A stretch of DNA of 64,000 nt from Chionis minor (lineage: Eukaryota; Chordata; Aves; Charadriiformes; Chionididae), in NCBI GenBank assembly GCA_013398295.1, contig VZSF01001070.1, positions 481,528 through 545,527 on the forward strand, read 5' to 3'. The translations under genes were made by a program, and so were the position numbers. Below the pieces are notes generated by a model. It made no database searches. It was not told the origin of the DNA and saw only the letters and a program-made list of their open reading frames with translations. Positions 24,140-34,442 of the stretch are shown here, one piece after another (position 1 is the stretch's first letter; each line of letters opens with the position of its first letter).

Positions 24140-24518
24140 ACAAGGAATTTAAAAAGCACGGACTAACGCAGCATTAAAAAGCACTTAACAAGGCAGCCGC
24201 GGGCTCGGAGCTCATCCACTGACAACGCTAATCCCCCTCCCCGTGTCCCGGGCACGGCGGTGAACGGGCGGCGAGGTGCAGCTGGAGCCGTGGCCCCAGG
24301 GAGACACACGGATGCGGATGCGCTTTAGGAACAGGCCCAGCTGCACCGGCTCTGGGAAGGGCATCAGAAAAAGCCTCTTTCACCGGGTGTTACAAAGAGC
24401 TGGTACAGAAACAAAACCCAGGCGGTGCCTGAGGCAGGCGTCTATTTGCCATCTTGGGCTGTTGCCAGTGGAGATGGCAGAAGTAAAAACCTGTAGTATA
24501 CTCTCACAAATTAAAAGT

Positions 24519-24520
24519 AC

Positions 24521-24557
<37 letters not shown>
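24519..24557. repeat. (TA)n(GA)n compound microsatellite
   Basis: About seven AT units followed by about twelve AG units, inside the predicted TRAFD1 3' UTR. On the TRAFD1 strand it reads (TC)n then (TA)n. Confidence 0.92.
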
Positions 24558-24697
24558 ATCATCACTGCCTATAAAAATTGAAATTCATAGAAAGTCTTCA
24601 ATGACCCAGCGATAGAGGAATTCCCTTGCACTCAGATAAGTAAGTAGAGTGCATAGTAACGGTGTGGAGTGCTCAGCAGGGTTTCCTACGTGGTGGA

Positions 24698-24742
24698 TCA
24701 CTTCTCCTCCGGGTAGTCAGGTGCCGGGCTCGGGGCTTTTGC
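24698..24742 (-). CDS. TRAFD1: TRAFD1 terminal coding exon (45 nt)
   Basis: Acceptor CCTTTAG. Encodes AKAPSPAPDYPEEK and TGA (plus-strand TCA at 24698-24700). Human continues AKPSKQQ and ends in a run of Glu, which is reduced here to two. Confidence 0.86.
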   Translation of the reverse strand, partial: AKAPSPAPDYPEEK

Positions 24743-27700
24743 CTAAAGGGAAATGGGGAGGAAAAAAAGAAAGTAAAAATGGTGTTTTCAAAGAGCCCTT
24801 GACAAAAAGCAATCGATAAAGAGGTCACTGAAGCAGGAAGGACAGTAAAACAAGCTCATCCTCCCAGCACAACCATCACAAACCCCAGGGGTAACAGCCA
24901 GGCGCCATCCTTGGGAACAGGTGCCCGGTCCGCGCCTGCTGGGAAGCCCTGTCTCCTGCCTCACCTTTGTGCTCCGGCGCCTGAAGCCGATGGGAACATC
25001 CGCCACCCCGAGGCTCCTTCCTCCTGCGGTGCTGGTGCTGCCGAAGGAGAGGAGGGACACTTTCAGAGGAGGTGACCCTACCCACTGCCGTGCCCCTACC
25101 GCCGAGTCAGCCCGGGTCCTCCACACCGGGGAGACTCGGGAAGGTTGAGGAAGACCCTTCAGTCTTCTCCTGATCCCTGACCCGTTACGTGTGTAGCGGA
25201 AGAACCAGATCCTTTTCAAAGAGCAAAGCTAAAGCCTCAGCTGAGTGCGCTGCAACGGACAGATAACAAGGCACTATCCTACATCTTCTCCCAGTGCCCA
25301 TTTTGTCCGTTCTATTTTGATATAGAAGCCTAAGTTTGCCGTTTGAAACTCAGATAAACAGCAGCCAAATTAAATGGAGTGAAACCCGTTCAGCCACAGG
25401 CAAATACGAGGGAATCCAGATTCACACCATAAGGAAATGAGGCAGAGGACTGCAATGGATTTGTCCCTCCCGCTGCCATTGGGTCGCTGCCATCTGAAAA
25501 TCAGAACGTGCCAGGCCTAAGGCTGCGCCCCCACATTCAGCAGAGCAAAACTCCTCCAGTGCCACCGATCCCTTCCGCTTCAGGGCAGCCCCAGCCCGCA
25601 GCGTGGCTGCTTGAAAGGGCAGAGAAAGGCGTTACCTCGGCTGGGCTGGAGAGGCTCTCGGGAAGCTGGATGCGAAGGCTTCCGAATGAAAGTTCCGAGC
25701 AGGTCTCACACATGGCGTTGTCCCACCTGCAGACTGGCTCGCAGCTCTGTTCTTCGGTCTCCCCTCGTTGCCAGCTGCCTTCCTGGGCTTCCCTCGCGCA
25801 TCGGGAGCATTGCTGCCTCTCGCTGAAGGGGACAGCGGCGTGTTCCTGGCGTTTGCCACGTTATTCTGGGACTTGGTCCCTCCCACAGGACAGCTGAGCC
25901 TCTGCTGCCCAAAGCCTTCTGTGCACCAAGGAGAAACATCTCCTGCAAGGAGAAGAATACAGTGCTTCGTAGGCATCGTAAATGCAGCACAGGGCTTCGT
26001 AACCAAGATCTTTGAGGATATCGAGTTTCAGGGATTTGATCTTTCTTGCATAAAATTAGACAAATGGTAGAGGATTGAAGATTTTTAAATTTTGGAGACA
26101 GAACAGGCTAACAACATGTATTTGGCTTGGAACATGCACAGTGTTCCTGCAAATGTAAAGGAAAAGAGTGTGCGTAAGTCTCTGTTTTGCTCACACCTTG
26201 ATGCCTGGTTCTTCTCCAAGCCAGTTCTGGTGATTCTTTTCTCTCTCTGTTGGCTTGAGGAGACAGCAGCTGCTGAGGTGGAAAGCTGCCTGCTGGGCTG
26301 GCTGGGCGCAGATCACAATGGTGCTAAAGCAAAACATACATTTGAGTGCTGAAACGACAGCTCGTACGAACTCAGTCCTGTACAAACACCGCAGAGCGTC
26401 GCCCCTCAGAAGGACTCAGGTTAGCAGGAGATCGTGCTTAGGAAGAGGCAGGTATCGGCTTGTCATCACACCCATTTTCTCTCTCACAGAGCTTAGGAAC
26501 GATCTCTACCTACCACTGGACCTACAGAAAAATGGAGCTGGCAGCACCAGCCGGTGCTGCTGAAGGGACCCGCCCTGCGGCGGGGGCCTCGCCACCAGGC
26601 AGCCAACAACCAGGCACCGTCTTCAGCCTCTGCCTCTCGCGCCCAGGAACGGCCCCGCACAGCCAGGCCAAGCAGGGGCAAAGCAGCCCTGAAACGCTGC
26701 TGCTGTAACTCTGACCAAGCTCCTGATGGCAGCCTGGTATCGGCGCCATCATAAAAACCAAATCCAAGGACTAAAATGAAGTTAAAAGTGATTTCCAGAA
26801 GTGCCCCTGTAGCTATCCTGGCTACAAAGTCAGGTTTTTCTGCAGGTTAATTACATCCAGGAACACCAAAACAAGAATACAGAAACCCATAGGACACCAA
26901 ACAAAAATATGAACTGGAAAGGAAAACATCGGTCACCTTTGTTAGGTACCAGAAATACTATGTGGAACACAAAACTTTAAATGCAGAGTGTCCTTTTTGT
27001 GCTTTACCAACAAACTATAATGTTACAACTCAGCTCCCGCCACTAATTCTTAGCAAGTCCTGATTATCATACACAAACTTCACCAAAAACAGTAGAAGCC
27101 GGTAGATAATGCAGTCTTTGCGTTCTGCATTTCCAAAATAGTTAGCCAGGGTGAGGAATGAGGAAAAAACTAAAAGTCTTCCAACAGCCCACTGTAATAG
27201 GAATTGGATGGGCCTTCTCCTTAGTGTCAAGCACGAGTACTTAGCAGAAGATAAGCTATGAAATTTTATCAGATCTCATTTCCATTAATAGTGATTCAAC
27301 TATCACCCAGGAGAGGAAAGGCCCAAAACCCCAACCAAACAAAACACAGCTTCACTAGTTGGTTAGTCAGGGCTCTAAGAAGCGTTAACTTCCCCATTCC
27401 TTCAGCGGCAAAAGAGCAAACTCAGCATTTTCATAATCAGTAACAGCAGCAAATTCCAGAGGACTGTCTCTTCCACGAGCACACCACTCCCCAAATCTAC
27501 TCTTTAGGCGCACAGAAGCAGTAGAGCACCAAGTGGTCTGGCTGGTATCTGTCCAGCATTCTTAAAGCTTCAGCAGTACCAAGACCTGGTGTCCTTTCAA
27601 TATTAGAAGTACCGGAGAGCGACATACAGAAAAGCGGGAATACGCAGTGAGCCCCCTGCAGCACCCGGCACGTTATAAACCCTCTGCTTCCCTCTTAGGC

Positions 27701-30700
27701 CAAGCTTCTGATATATTCATGCTCTTGCCCTTTCCCCCTCTTTACATCTACACTCTGGGACATTCCTCCCTCTCCCAGACTTGTAGTCTGAGTTGCCTAC
27801 TTCCTCTCTTACCTACAGAGGTCATACACCTGAGTTCTTCTCCCACCTTAGCTGTGATTCATACATCCTGCTTTCAACGTAACTTTAACTGAAGTCAAAC
27901 AATTCTATTGTGCAAGGACCTTTTGTTTAAGCTTTTGTTATAAAGGCTTTTAAAAAGAATTGTTACTTTTCAGTAAGAGCCTCAGCGTTCTGCAACATTG
28001 TAGGTGGGACCCGAGAGGCTTTGTTTAAGAAGATCTGACATGGGGCAGTTACTTGGATTCCTGAAATGTGCCACAACAAGAGGCCACAGGGCTTGGCATA
28101 GACCTCGAATAGGCCGCGATACAACAGATCAATTCTGGTTTGTACCTGATGATGAAAGAGCGTCTCCTCTTCTAGCTGGACGCCACAAAATTCACATGGA
28201 ATCACAATATTTCCTTCTGCCTGGACAGCTTGGTGCTGGGACGAAGAGAGAGACCTACAGCTTTTGGACCCAATAGCACGCAGACCATCGTATTCTCGTG
28301 GGTTTGGAGAGAAACTTCTTTTACTGAACGAGGCAAAGGCACTTGCTGGGTTACAACCTGTCTGTTATGCAAGCAACAGGCAAAAATTAGCTCTCCTGTT
28401 AAGCACAGACGGACTTCAAAAAACATGCTTTGCAAAGACAAAATTGCTAGAGCTCTCACAGGACCACCGGGTGAAGACTGCACCCTTGTTCAGCCACAGC
28501 AGCAGAAAAAAGTCTCCACTGCAAACCCCTAGATACAATACAAGAAAGTACTAAACCTGGTGAAGAATCAGATCTTCGGCAGGGTAGAGCTCCTCACAAA
28601 ATTCACAGGGCAACATGACGATCTCATCGTCTGCAAAGCAAGCGAAGGTTATATCCTCTACCGCAGAGAAGTCTGCTGCAGTTGGATCGACTTATCTTCA
28701 AAATTTGCAGAGCAAATGCTACGGAAACAGTTACTCTAGTCCCACTTGCTGAATTTCACATCAGCAAATTCACTTCACCCAGAGTGAGGGAAACGTTCTG
28801 GGGTCAAAGATGTATCAAATGGTCTGGTAAAAAAGCCTATTACTGCCTTCAATAAATCCTTTAGTACCATTTTTCCTTTCAAAATAAGCTGGTACTTCAG
28901 GCTCCCACAGATCCTCCCTTCCTGTTTACTTCAAGAAGAAAGTTGTCACCTACTCAGTTGTTATGAAGCTCTCACCACACATCAAAGTCAGAGATTCACT
29001 AGAGCTTCTATTTCTTCTCCCCTTGCTGTCTTGCTTTAGTAATACAGCTTTGAAAGAAACTTGTTTAAGCACTAATATTACTAAGTGTTGAGGGAGCAGA
29101 ACATTTAAGAAAGGAAGGAAAAATGGGGCTCGTGGAGCGTCTTCTCTCCTGTGTATGAATTCTCTAAAAATTATTTAGAAGGAGTCTCAAAGACATTCAT
29201 TTTGACATTTCAAAACACCTAGATAATCTTTGCCATTCCCCATTCAAGAATCCTCTCTTTCCCTCTCCCTTCCCTCAAAGTTTAAGTAAAAAAAAAAACC
29301 CCAACCACAACAAAATTTATACTTACTTTTTATGTGGTTTGATGTACTAAAAGACACTAAAGAGTCATGGGAGAAGATATTTGACTTGTCTGGTTCAATA
29401 AGACAAGCCGATGGCACGGACTCTTTGGCACAGTAGTTTTCCCAGAAGCCCTTGGGAATTTCAGCTGCAGTATTATTGTGAGGATTATTCTCATTTTGCA
29501 GGCTCAGAGCCAACACGTAGTCTAAATCGGCGTTCCACTCTTCATAAAGTGAATAACGAGTGTTTTCGTTTCTCCCCAGCTGCTCCAGTTCATCCTCTTC
29601 AAAAGACAAGTATCATAAATTCGAGAGAATGTTAAACCTGCAACAAGCAGTTCACTTCTGCGCATTAAACTAGCTCAGCCATGAGGGTTTCACCCCTGCA
29701 CAGGAGGACAACCATGGAGGTCAGCATTTCAAAGCCTAGAAGGACACTTGTATCAAATTCAGGAGGAAGAAGGAAAACAGTCATGCTATTTTCATTTTTA
29801 ACAAAAAGGAAAAAAAAGAAGAAAGTCACTCTTCTTACTCCAAAAGCTTGAACTTAAGCTTCTTGGGAGCTTTACAAAGCCCCTGAGGAACCTTCTGTGA
29901 CCTATAGTGTGAACAAGGTCCAATTAATATACTGTAGTCTCACCCCTTTTACAAGGCTGAAACACTTCAGCTTTGTTTTTTCAGTGTATTGATGGGAAAA
30001 CAAATTCCTTTTAACGATATTCCATTTGACAACCATGGGAATTATACATGTACAGAAGAAAACCATGAAATGCTTTCTGGCAGGAAAGCTACACTGAGAA
30101 GAAAAGCAGGGTTCCAGGACAGGGCCCAAGGCTCAACTGATGATGCCTAAAGACAGGCTAAGTGCTCCTCACCCTTGCTGGGCTATTTCAAATCCCTCTG
30201 GTATTTTGCTTGTACTGATTACATGAAAATTTTAAACAAAGCTTACACGTGCATAAAAATACTATTTGTGAACGTTCTCTGGAAGTTAGTGTAAGCAAGC
30301 AGCCTACAAGTTACAGCTCTCCAGATTATTCAGCTTTATTACCTAAGCCCAGAAGTTATTCCTACAACCCGGGCAGTCTTCTCCAGCAAAGACCGTAATT
30401 TAGTGTTCTGCAATGTTAAATCCTCTGAGTGGCCCACAGCAAAAAATCAGAGCACAGACTCAGCCGGGAGCTCGCAGAAACACTGTGTCTTAAGTGTGAC
30501 GTGACCCCCTGCACGTGGAGGTAAGAGATCAGAGGCTCAGGGAAGAGCGGAGGCATTGATAATAGCCTCAGCTATGTCCAAACGGGATGTTACTGCAGAA
30601 ATGTGCAGCACTACATTTGGGAACCCACGTCCAGATCTTACCTACCCTTCTACTTAACTGAAGTAAAAACGAGTGCAGCTGCTTAACAAAACCGCACAGA

Positions 30701-33700
30701 ATTTGCAGCGGGCAAACAACTCCAATTTCATTTTTAAGCTAGATACTTTGAGACAAAAAACCGGCAGTGGACCGGGCTTTCACACCAGGTACCTCAGCAG
30801 TCCTCTACTGAGCTGGCTTATACCTTTGCAGTTCTATTCCATGGTAACACAGTCCCACTCACAGTGCCTCTGGAGCTTTCGTTATTCAGTATTTTCACAT
30901 AAAGCCATTACAAAACCTTATACTTGGATCAGCTGCCAAATGTCAAATTAGAAGCCGGTTATTGCCCTTCTCTACACTTCACCTCGCTTTTGATATCTTT
31001 GCGCTGCTAAAACATTTCTTCTGCTAAAGTCCTTAAAGTGTTTTGTCTCCTACACAGCTGCTAGATATCTGTTTTTCTAGCACCCTGGGCACTCTCCACG
31101 AAGGCCCAGCGTAGTTACCTGATCTCAGCCGGTTTCTAATGTCTCGAATGTGCAAATCTGCATCCTCGTCCTCAAACCGAGTCACCGTTCTGCTTCCTCT
31201 TACTTGTTTCACCTCTTGCCCACAGACCCGAGGATGCTCTTTGAGATCTTTCACCATGATGTTGCGACCGCACCCACCACATCTCTCAGTCCTTGCTCCG
31301 CAGTAAATTTCATGGTCCTGGAGCTTGTTGAAAGCCAGCTGTATGTCACAGTACTGGCAGAGGGCGGGACGCAGAGGGCATGCTGACACCTGAAAAAAAG
31401 AAAGAGGGATTATTCTTCACATACGGAAGAGTGAGGCAAAGGTGGAGGGAGGTTCTCAGTTTGCTTAAGAGTTGAGCCATCTATTGTCCCTTTAGCCAGA
31501 TCCAAAGCTACACTAAAGAATAGCCTGGAATAAGATACTAAGTGAGAAATGTAAGAACAACATGTTGTGTAACCTGTGTAGTCATGAACATGCCAGCTGA
31601 ACCACCCCGAATACTGAGAACGTTTTTTTTTTAAAAATCTGTGATGCTTGGACAGCAGATTCACATAGTGCTTTTTGAAGTTAGCTTTTAGATACAGTCT
31701 TGATAGCCAGTACTAATCACATTTCATTGAGTACCGCTAAAAAAACCTGTTACCGTGTGTTCTGTTAGGGAACAGATTCACAGCACATTTACTACTCAAC
31801 AGGAATTGCTTGCATACATTCTTTACCCTACAGTAAACGGCAGGTAAGTTGTCCTTCAAAAGGGGTTAAAGACGGATGAAATACATGTTATAATTACAGA
31901 TGCTGCAATAATACATCATCATTTGCTTTACAAACAAAACTAAAAGCACTACACACAAACATCCAGGATAAACTGCTTCCAGGGTTTAGAAGCAGAAATA
32001 TTGTCAAAGAAAATCCTTTTCTCCTCAGCAATAAGCAGACTTAGGTGGCACTTCCAGAGCTGTCTTTAACTGAGCCCATAGGAAGTGAGGGTACTGGCAT
32101 TTATAACAAGATTGCTTGTGACAACAGCCAACTGCGTTCAGAAACTCAGAAAAATCCCTCTGTGCCCTATTTTAGTTTATTTTACTAGCTATTTATAAAG
32201 TCTGTTTGGACATAATGAGTTATTGAAACTCACATAATGACTGCAGCAGAGTCAGAAATGCATAATGTTAAAGGAGTTAAAAAAAGTCAAGTTAATCATA
32301 TCATGTACTTTTGAAACAGCGTACCATTCTTCATCTTAATCACTAACAAGGACAAAATCACCGATTATCACAGATACTCCTTTGATATGAAGACCTGAGC
32401 AGGCTCCACCACTTTAAGGCCGTTTCCAACCACCTCCCCTCCATGTGAATTTAGAAAGCGTGGTTCAGTAAAAAGGATGCATAAATCACAGGTTGGCACT
32501 GAGGCCCTGGCTGACAGAAAGGCTCTGGAATCAGTACTTGGAAGTCCTGCAGAGTATCTTCCAAGTGTATAATAATGTAAAGTCCACCAACCTCGTGATC
32601 CTTCAAGAGACTCTTCTCTATCTTCATCCTACACTTGCAGGTAACCTACAATAAAGGGGCCTCGTTAGATTAATTGTCACAGAAGTCAGCAATTTTTGAG
32701 GAGAAATTTGTTTCTCACCTGCATGTGTTCAGATTCCATATGGTTCTTCATTTCAGACTTTGGGATTGAGTCGCTGCAGTAGCGACATACTTCAATATTC
32801 CTGCTGCAGTGGATTTCATGCATGATGAAATTAGCAACAGGAATATCCTTTGTGCTATGAGAAAGTCACAGGTGTTACTTTTCAGAAAACACACTGACAA
32901 CAATTTCAAGCAGTTTTTCATAACAAAAAAAAAATCTTAAGAAAGCTTTCTATGAATTCACGGTTTAGAGAACTGAGTAACTAAAGAGAAAGGCAAACCC
33001 AACTAGGCCTCCATGTTCCTTTACAGTTGGGATATTATCCTCTACAGCATGCGAAGGTCACAGTTTTCAAACTGCATTAAGATAAAATCAAGGTGGATTT
33101 ATTTCCTTATGTGAAAGACAAATTTTGCAGCATAAACAAGTTTTCACCGGTTTCAAGTTAATAAACTCATCTAAAAAGACAGAAGTTTCTTCCTGAAAAT
33201 ATCTTGGCTGTAAGAGGTCAAACAATGCTTTGCCTGGAAAAATTAAGTAACAGATCCTGTTAGGCCAGATCTTTTCAGGGAATGATAGCACTAACCATCA
33301 GCCAAAATCCCCCAACTCACCTCATTTCTAAGATACTAGTTTTCCTTTCTTGAGGAGGATGCAAGGCTTACAAACACAAAAGGTGCAAAAAGAACTCAGG
33401 CACTCGGAGTTTAGCCCTTATTCCTTGCTCAAACAGGCAACATCATTTCTAGATGGAGGTATCATTCGCCCCCCCCCACACACACACACACAAGAAATCA
33501 GCCTTCAAAACACCAAAATTAACATTATAACCTATTGCTTAGTGCCTTCCCTGTCACAAAGGGAAAACACTACGCTGTTCAGTTTTCTCCCTTGCCAGAT
33601 CCCTGGCAGCCAACAGCCCGGCAAAGCAACCAATTCCAACAGCAGTGCCTAAACTGCCCGTGCTCGCGGCTTGCAAAGACACAAGGCTGATGTTGCAAGG

Positions 33701-34442
33701 GACCCTTTGGATTCTGATGTCTCTGAGGAAAAAAAAAAAGATCATTTCTTTACTGGCCTTTATTCAAGATGCACCTTCCGAGATTCCATCGTTATCAGTA
33801 AATATATTACCAATGCTGGAGCTTCCAGAGAAGGAGAACTGTTATCAAAGAGAAACACCTGCCACAGCAATACGTGCCTTATCAATTCTATTTTTATCCC
33901 TCTTCTCTGAGCCACGCAGCTGCTAAAGAAAAACTCGCCACCGCGTACTTCATGTCCACCTCACTGAAAATCAACGTTCAACATCTCCTTCCCTGGGGAG
34001 ATCCAAACCCGGCTGGGCGCGCTCCCGTCCGGCCTGCTCTAGGGAACCTGCTTTGGCAGGGGGCTGGAGGGGGGTCATCTCCAAAGGCGCCTTCCAACCC
34101 CTGCAGTCCTGCGGTTCTTTTCTGTTTGAAGGCTTTGGTTTCTACCAGCTAACCGTTATGTCAGGAACTTGAGCAGAGAGGTTGGGAAAATCGCTTCAGA
34201 CGGCGTTAATACCGGACAAGGCAAAACCGAACACCGAGCGTTCCCACAGAGACGGCGATTTGCACCTCCCGGTACCTCAGGGCGTTTGGCGGGAACCTGC
34301 AGCGTTACTCACTGAACCTCCGACCCGGCCCGCCCCGGGGCCCGGCGCCGCCACAGCCGCACCCCCGCCCCGCACCCGGTTTCGGTTCTTACCAGTTCCC
34401 GCACAGCCGCGTTTCCTCCCCGGGAACGGCCGCTATGGCCAT
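24698..34442 (-). CDS. TRAFD1: TRAFD1 (FLN29): TRAF-type zinc-finger feedback inhibitor (gene span, introns included)
   Basis: Eleven minus-strand exons join in phase to 1623 nt: 540 codons plus stop (human 582). The N-terminus MAIAAVPGEETRLCGNC starts a Cys/His-rich TRAF-type zinc-finger region: C14, C17, H32, C33, C40, C43, H55, H60, C65, C67 and more to about residue 135. A UIM-like segment DLDYVLALSLQNE follows in the 270-nt exon. Two similar C2HC fingers (CEFC) lie at about 269-288 and 341-360, each split by an intron between the H and the last Cys. The C-terminal third is low-complexity and poorly conserved. The human protein is interferon-induced and damps TLR and RIG-I-like signalling; that role is carried over by similarity only. 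The gene is head to head with NAA25 and tail to tail with HECTD4. Confidence 0.93.
24965..25037 (-). CDS. TRAFD1: TRAFD1 coding exon 10 (73 nt)
   Basis: Acceptor TTCGGCAG and donor GTGAGG. Encodes STSTAGGRSLGVADVPIGFR then RRSTK, parallel to human GGRNSR...NYRSRTAK. Chosen by phase; an overlapping longer open frame here is a shadow. Confidence 0.85.
25636..25942 (-). CDS. TRAFD1: TRAFD1 coding exon 9
   Basis: Acceptor CCTTGCAG and donor GTAACG. Begins GDVSPW (human GDLSSG) and ends near CVRPARNFHSEAFASSFPRA (human VIRPPQNLYPENIVPSFSPG). The middle is Ala/Arg/Ser/Pro-rich and poorly conserved. Confidence 0.87.
26197..26323 (-). CDS. TRAFD1: TRAFD1 coding exon 8 (127 nt)
   Basis: Acceptor GCTTTAG and donor GTGTGA. 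Encodes HHCDLRPASPAGSFPPQQLL, then SPQANRERKESPELAWRRTR and HQ. It parallels human DQCDQRPA...SPELPRRRVRHQ. It supplies Cys360 of the second finger, and its length (1 mod 3) is exactly what the flanking exons need. Confidence 0.9.
26324..28145 (-). other. TRAFD1: TRAFD1 intron (1.8 kb)
   Basis: Contains a 42-codon minus-strand ORF (27497-27625) and a 66-codon hydrophobic one (27030-27230), neither with clear exon support. No repeat family recognised. Confidence 0.55.
28146..28361 (-). CDS. TRAFD1: TRAFD1 coding exon 7, second CEFC finger
   Basis: Acceptor CATAACAG and donor GTACAA; exactly 72 codons. Encodes TGCNPASAFASFSKRSFSPN through EGNIVIPCEFCGVQLEEETL then FHHQ. The frame stays open past the donor to TAA at about 27963. 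Confidence 0.91.
28557..28630 (-). CDS. TRAFD1: TRAFD1 coding exon 6, first CEFC finger
   Basis: Acceptor TTTGCAG and donor GTTTAG. Encodes NDEIVMLPCEFCEELYPAED then LILHQ; the last ligand Cys comes from the next exon (TGC). Confidence 0.92.
29327..29596 (-). CDS. TRAFD1: TRAFD1 coding exon 5, UIM-like segment
   Basis: Encodes EDELEQLGRNENTRYSLYEE then WNADLDYVLALSLQNE through STSNHIK; donor GTAAGT. The acceptor is placed at CTTTTGAAG because an upstream AG (near 29630) would include an in-frame TGA. Phase matches both neighbours. Confidence 0.82.
29597..31118 (-). other. TRAFD1: TRAFD1 intron (1.5 kb)
   Basis: No additional exon found, although the human protein has about 25 more residues between exons 4 and 5. 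Phase joins correctly without one. Confidence 0.55.
31119..31389 (-). CDS. TRAFD1: TRAFD1 coding exon 4, TRAF-type zinc fingers
   Basis: Acceptor TTTTCAG and donor GTAACT. Encodes VSACPLRPALCQYCDIQLAF, KLQDHEIYCGARTERCGGCG and KDLKEHPRVCGQ, then a charged tail ending RNRLRS. It is shorter than the human segment, which has extra residues after the last finger. Confidence 0.93.
32592..32645 (-). CDS. TRAFD1: TRAFD1 coding exon 3 (54 nt)
   Basis: Acceptor ATTGTAG and donor GTTGGT. Encodes VTCKCRMKIEKSLLKDHE; the human counterpart has the same Cys-Lys-Cys and His-Glu ends. The intron to exon 2 is only 73 nt. Confidence 0.92.
32719..32854 (-). CDS. TRAFD1: TRAFD1 coding exon 2
   Basis: Acceptor TCTCATAG and donor GTGAGA. 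Encodes TKDIPVANFIMHEIHCSRNI then EVCRYCSDSIPKSEMKNHME, the zinc-ligand-rich core. Confidence 0.94.
32855..34392 (-). other. TRAFD1: TRAFD1 intron 1 (1.5 kb)
   Basis: Contains a C-run plus (CA)n at 33469-33492 and turns GC-rich towards the promoter. A consensus donor-like GTGAGT at about 33316-33321 (minus) has no matching coding exon. Confidence 0.55.
33469..33492. repeat. C-run and (CA)n microsatellite
   Basis: Nine C followed by about eight CA units, in TRAFD1 intron 1. Confidence 0.9.
34393..34442 (-). CDS. TRAFD1: TRAFD1 coding exon 1 (50 nt, start codon)
   Basis: Minus-strand ATG at 34440-34442; encodes MAIAAVPGEETRLCGN plus TG. Donor GTAAGA. Matches the human ETRLCDNC start of the first zinc finger, and TG+C completes Cys17 with exon 2. 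It lies in the CpG island. Confidence 0.9.

Larger units (their letters stand above)
24115..24697 (-). other. TRAFD1: TRAFD1 3' untranslated region (end estimated)
   Basis: Runs from the TRAFD1 stop to just past the minus-strand AATAAA at 24134-24139. It contains a TA/GA microsatellite. It converges on the HECTD4 3' UTR. Confidence 0.6.

Noticed and set aside
24788..25219. 143-codon minus-strand open frame
   Set aside because: Only 24965-25037 within it is bounded by splice sites and matches TRAFD1 in phase; the rest is intron.
26092..26156. Minus-strand acceptor-like site (pyrimidine tract, TTTGCAG) followed by GAA CAC TGT, read at first as the TRAFD1 exon supplying the last zinc-ligand Cys
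   Set aside because: The frame stops after 12 codons and no donor gives the needed phase. The exon at 26197-26323 fits phase, length and human similarity.
26493..26767. GC-rich overlapping open frames on both strands
   Set aside because: No splice sites in the right phase and no similarity to TRAFD1; open because GC-rich sequence has few stops.
27030..27230. 66-codon hydrophobic minus-strand ORF in a TRAFD1 intron
   Set aside because: No splice or similarity support; composition alone is not evidence.
33310..33360. Strong minus-strand donor (GAG|GTGAGT) preceded by an ATG as an alternative first exon of TRAFD1
   Set aside because: It would drop the first zinc-ligand Cys pair; the exon at 34393-34442 matches the conserved start. 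An alternative 5' exon cannot be excluded.
34374..34392. GAACCGAAACC near the TRAFD1 start as an interferon-stimulated response element
   Set aside because: Spacing between the GAA blocks is one base short of the GAAANNGAAA pattern.
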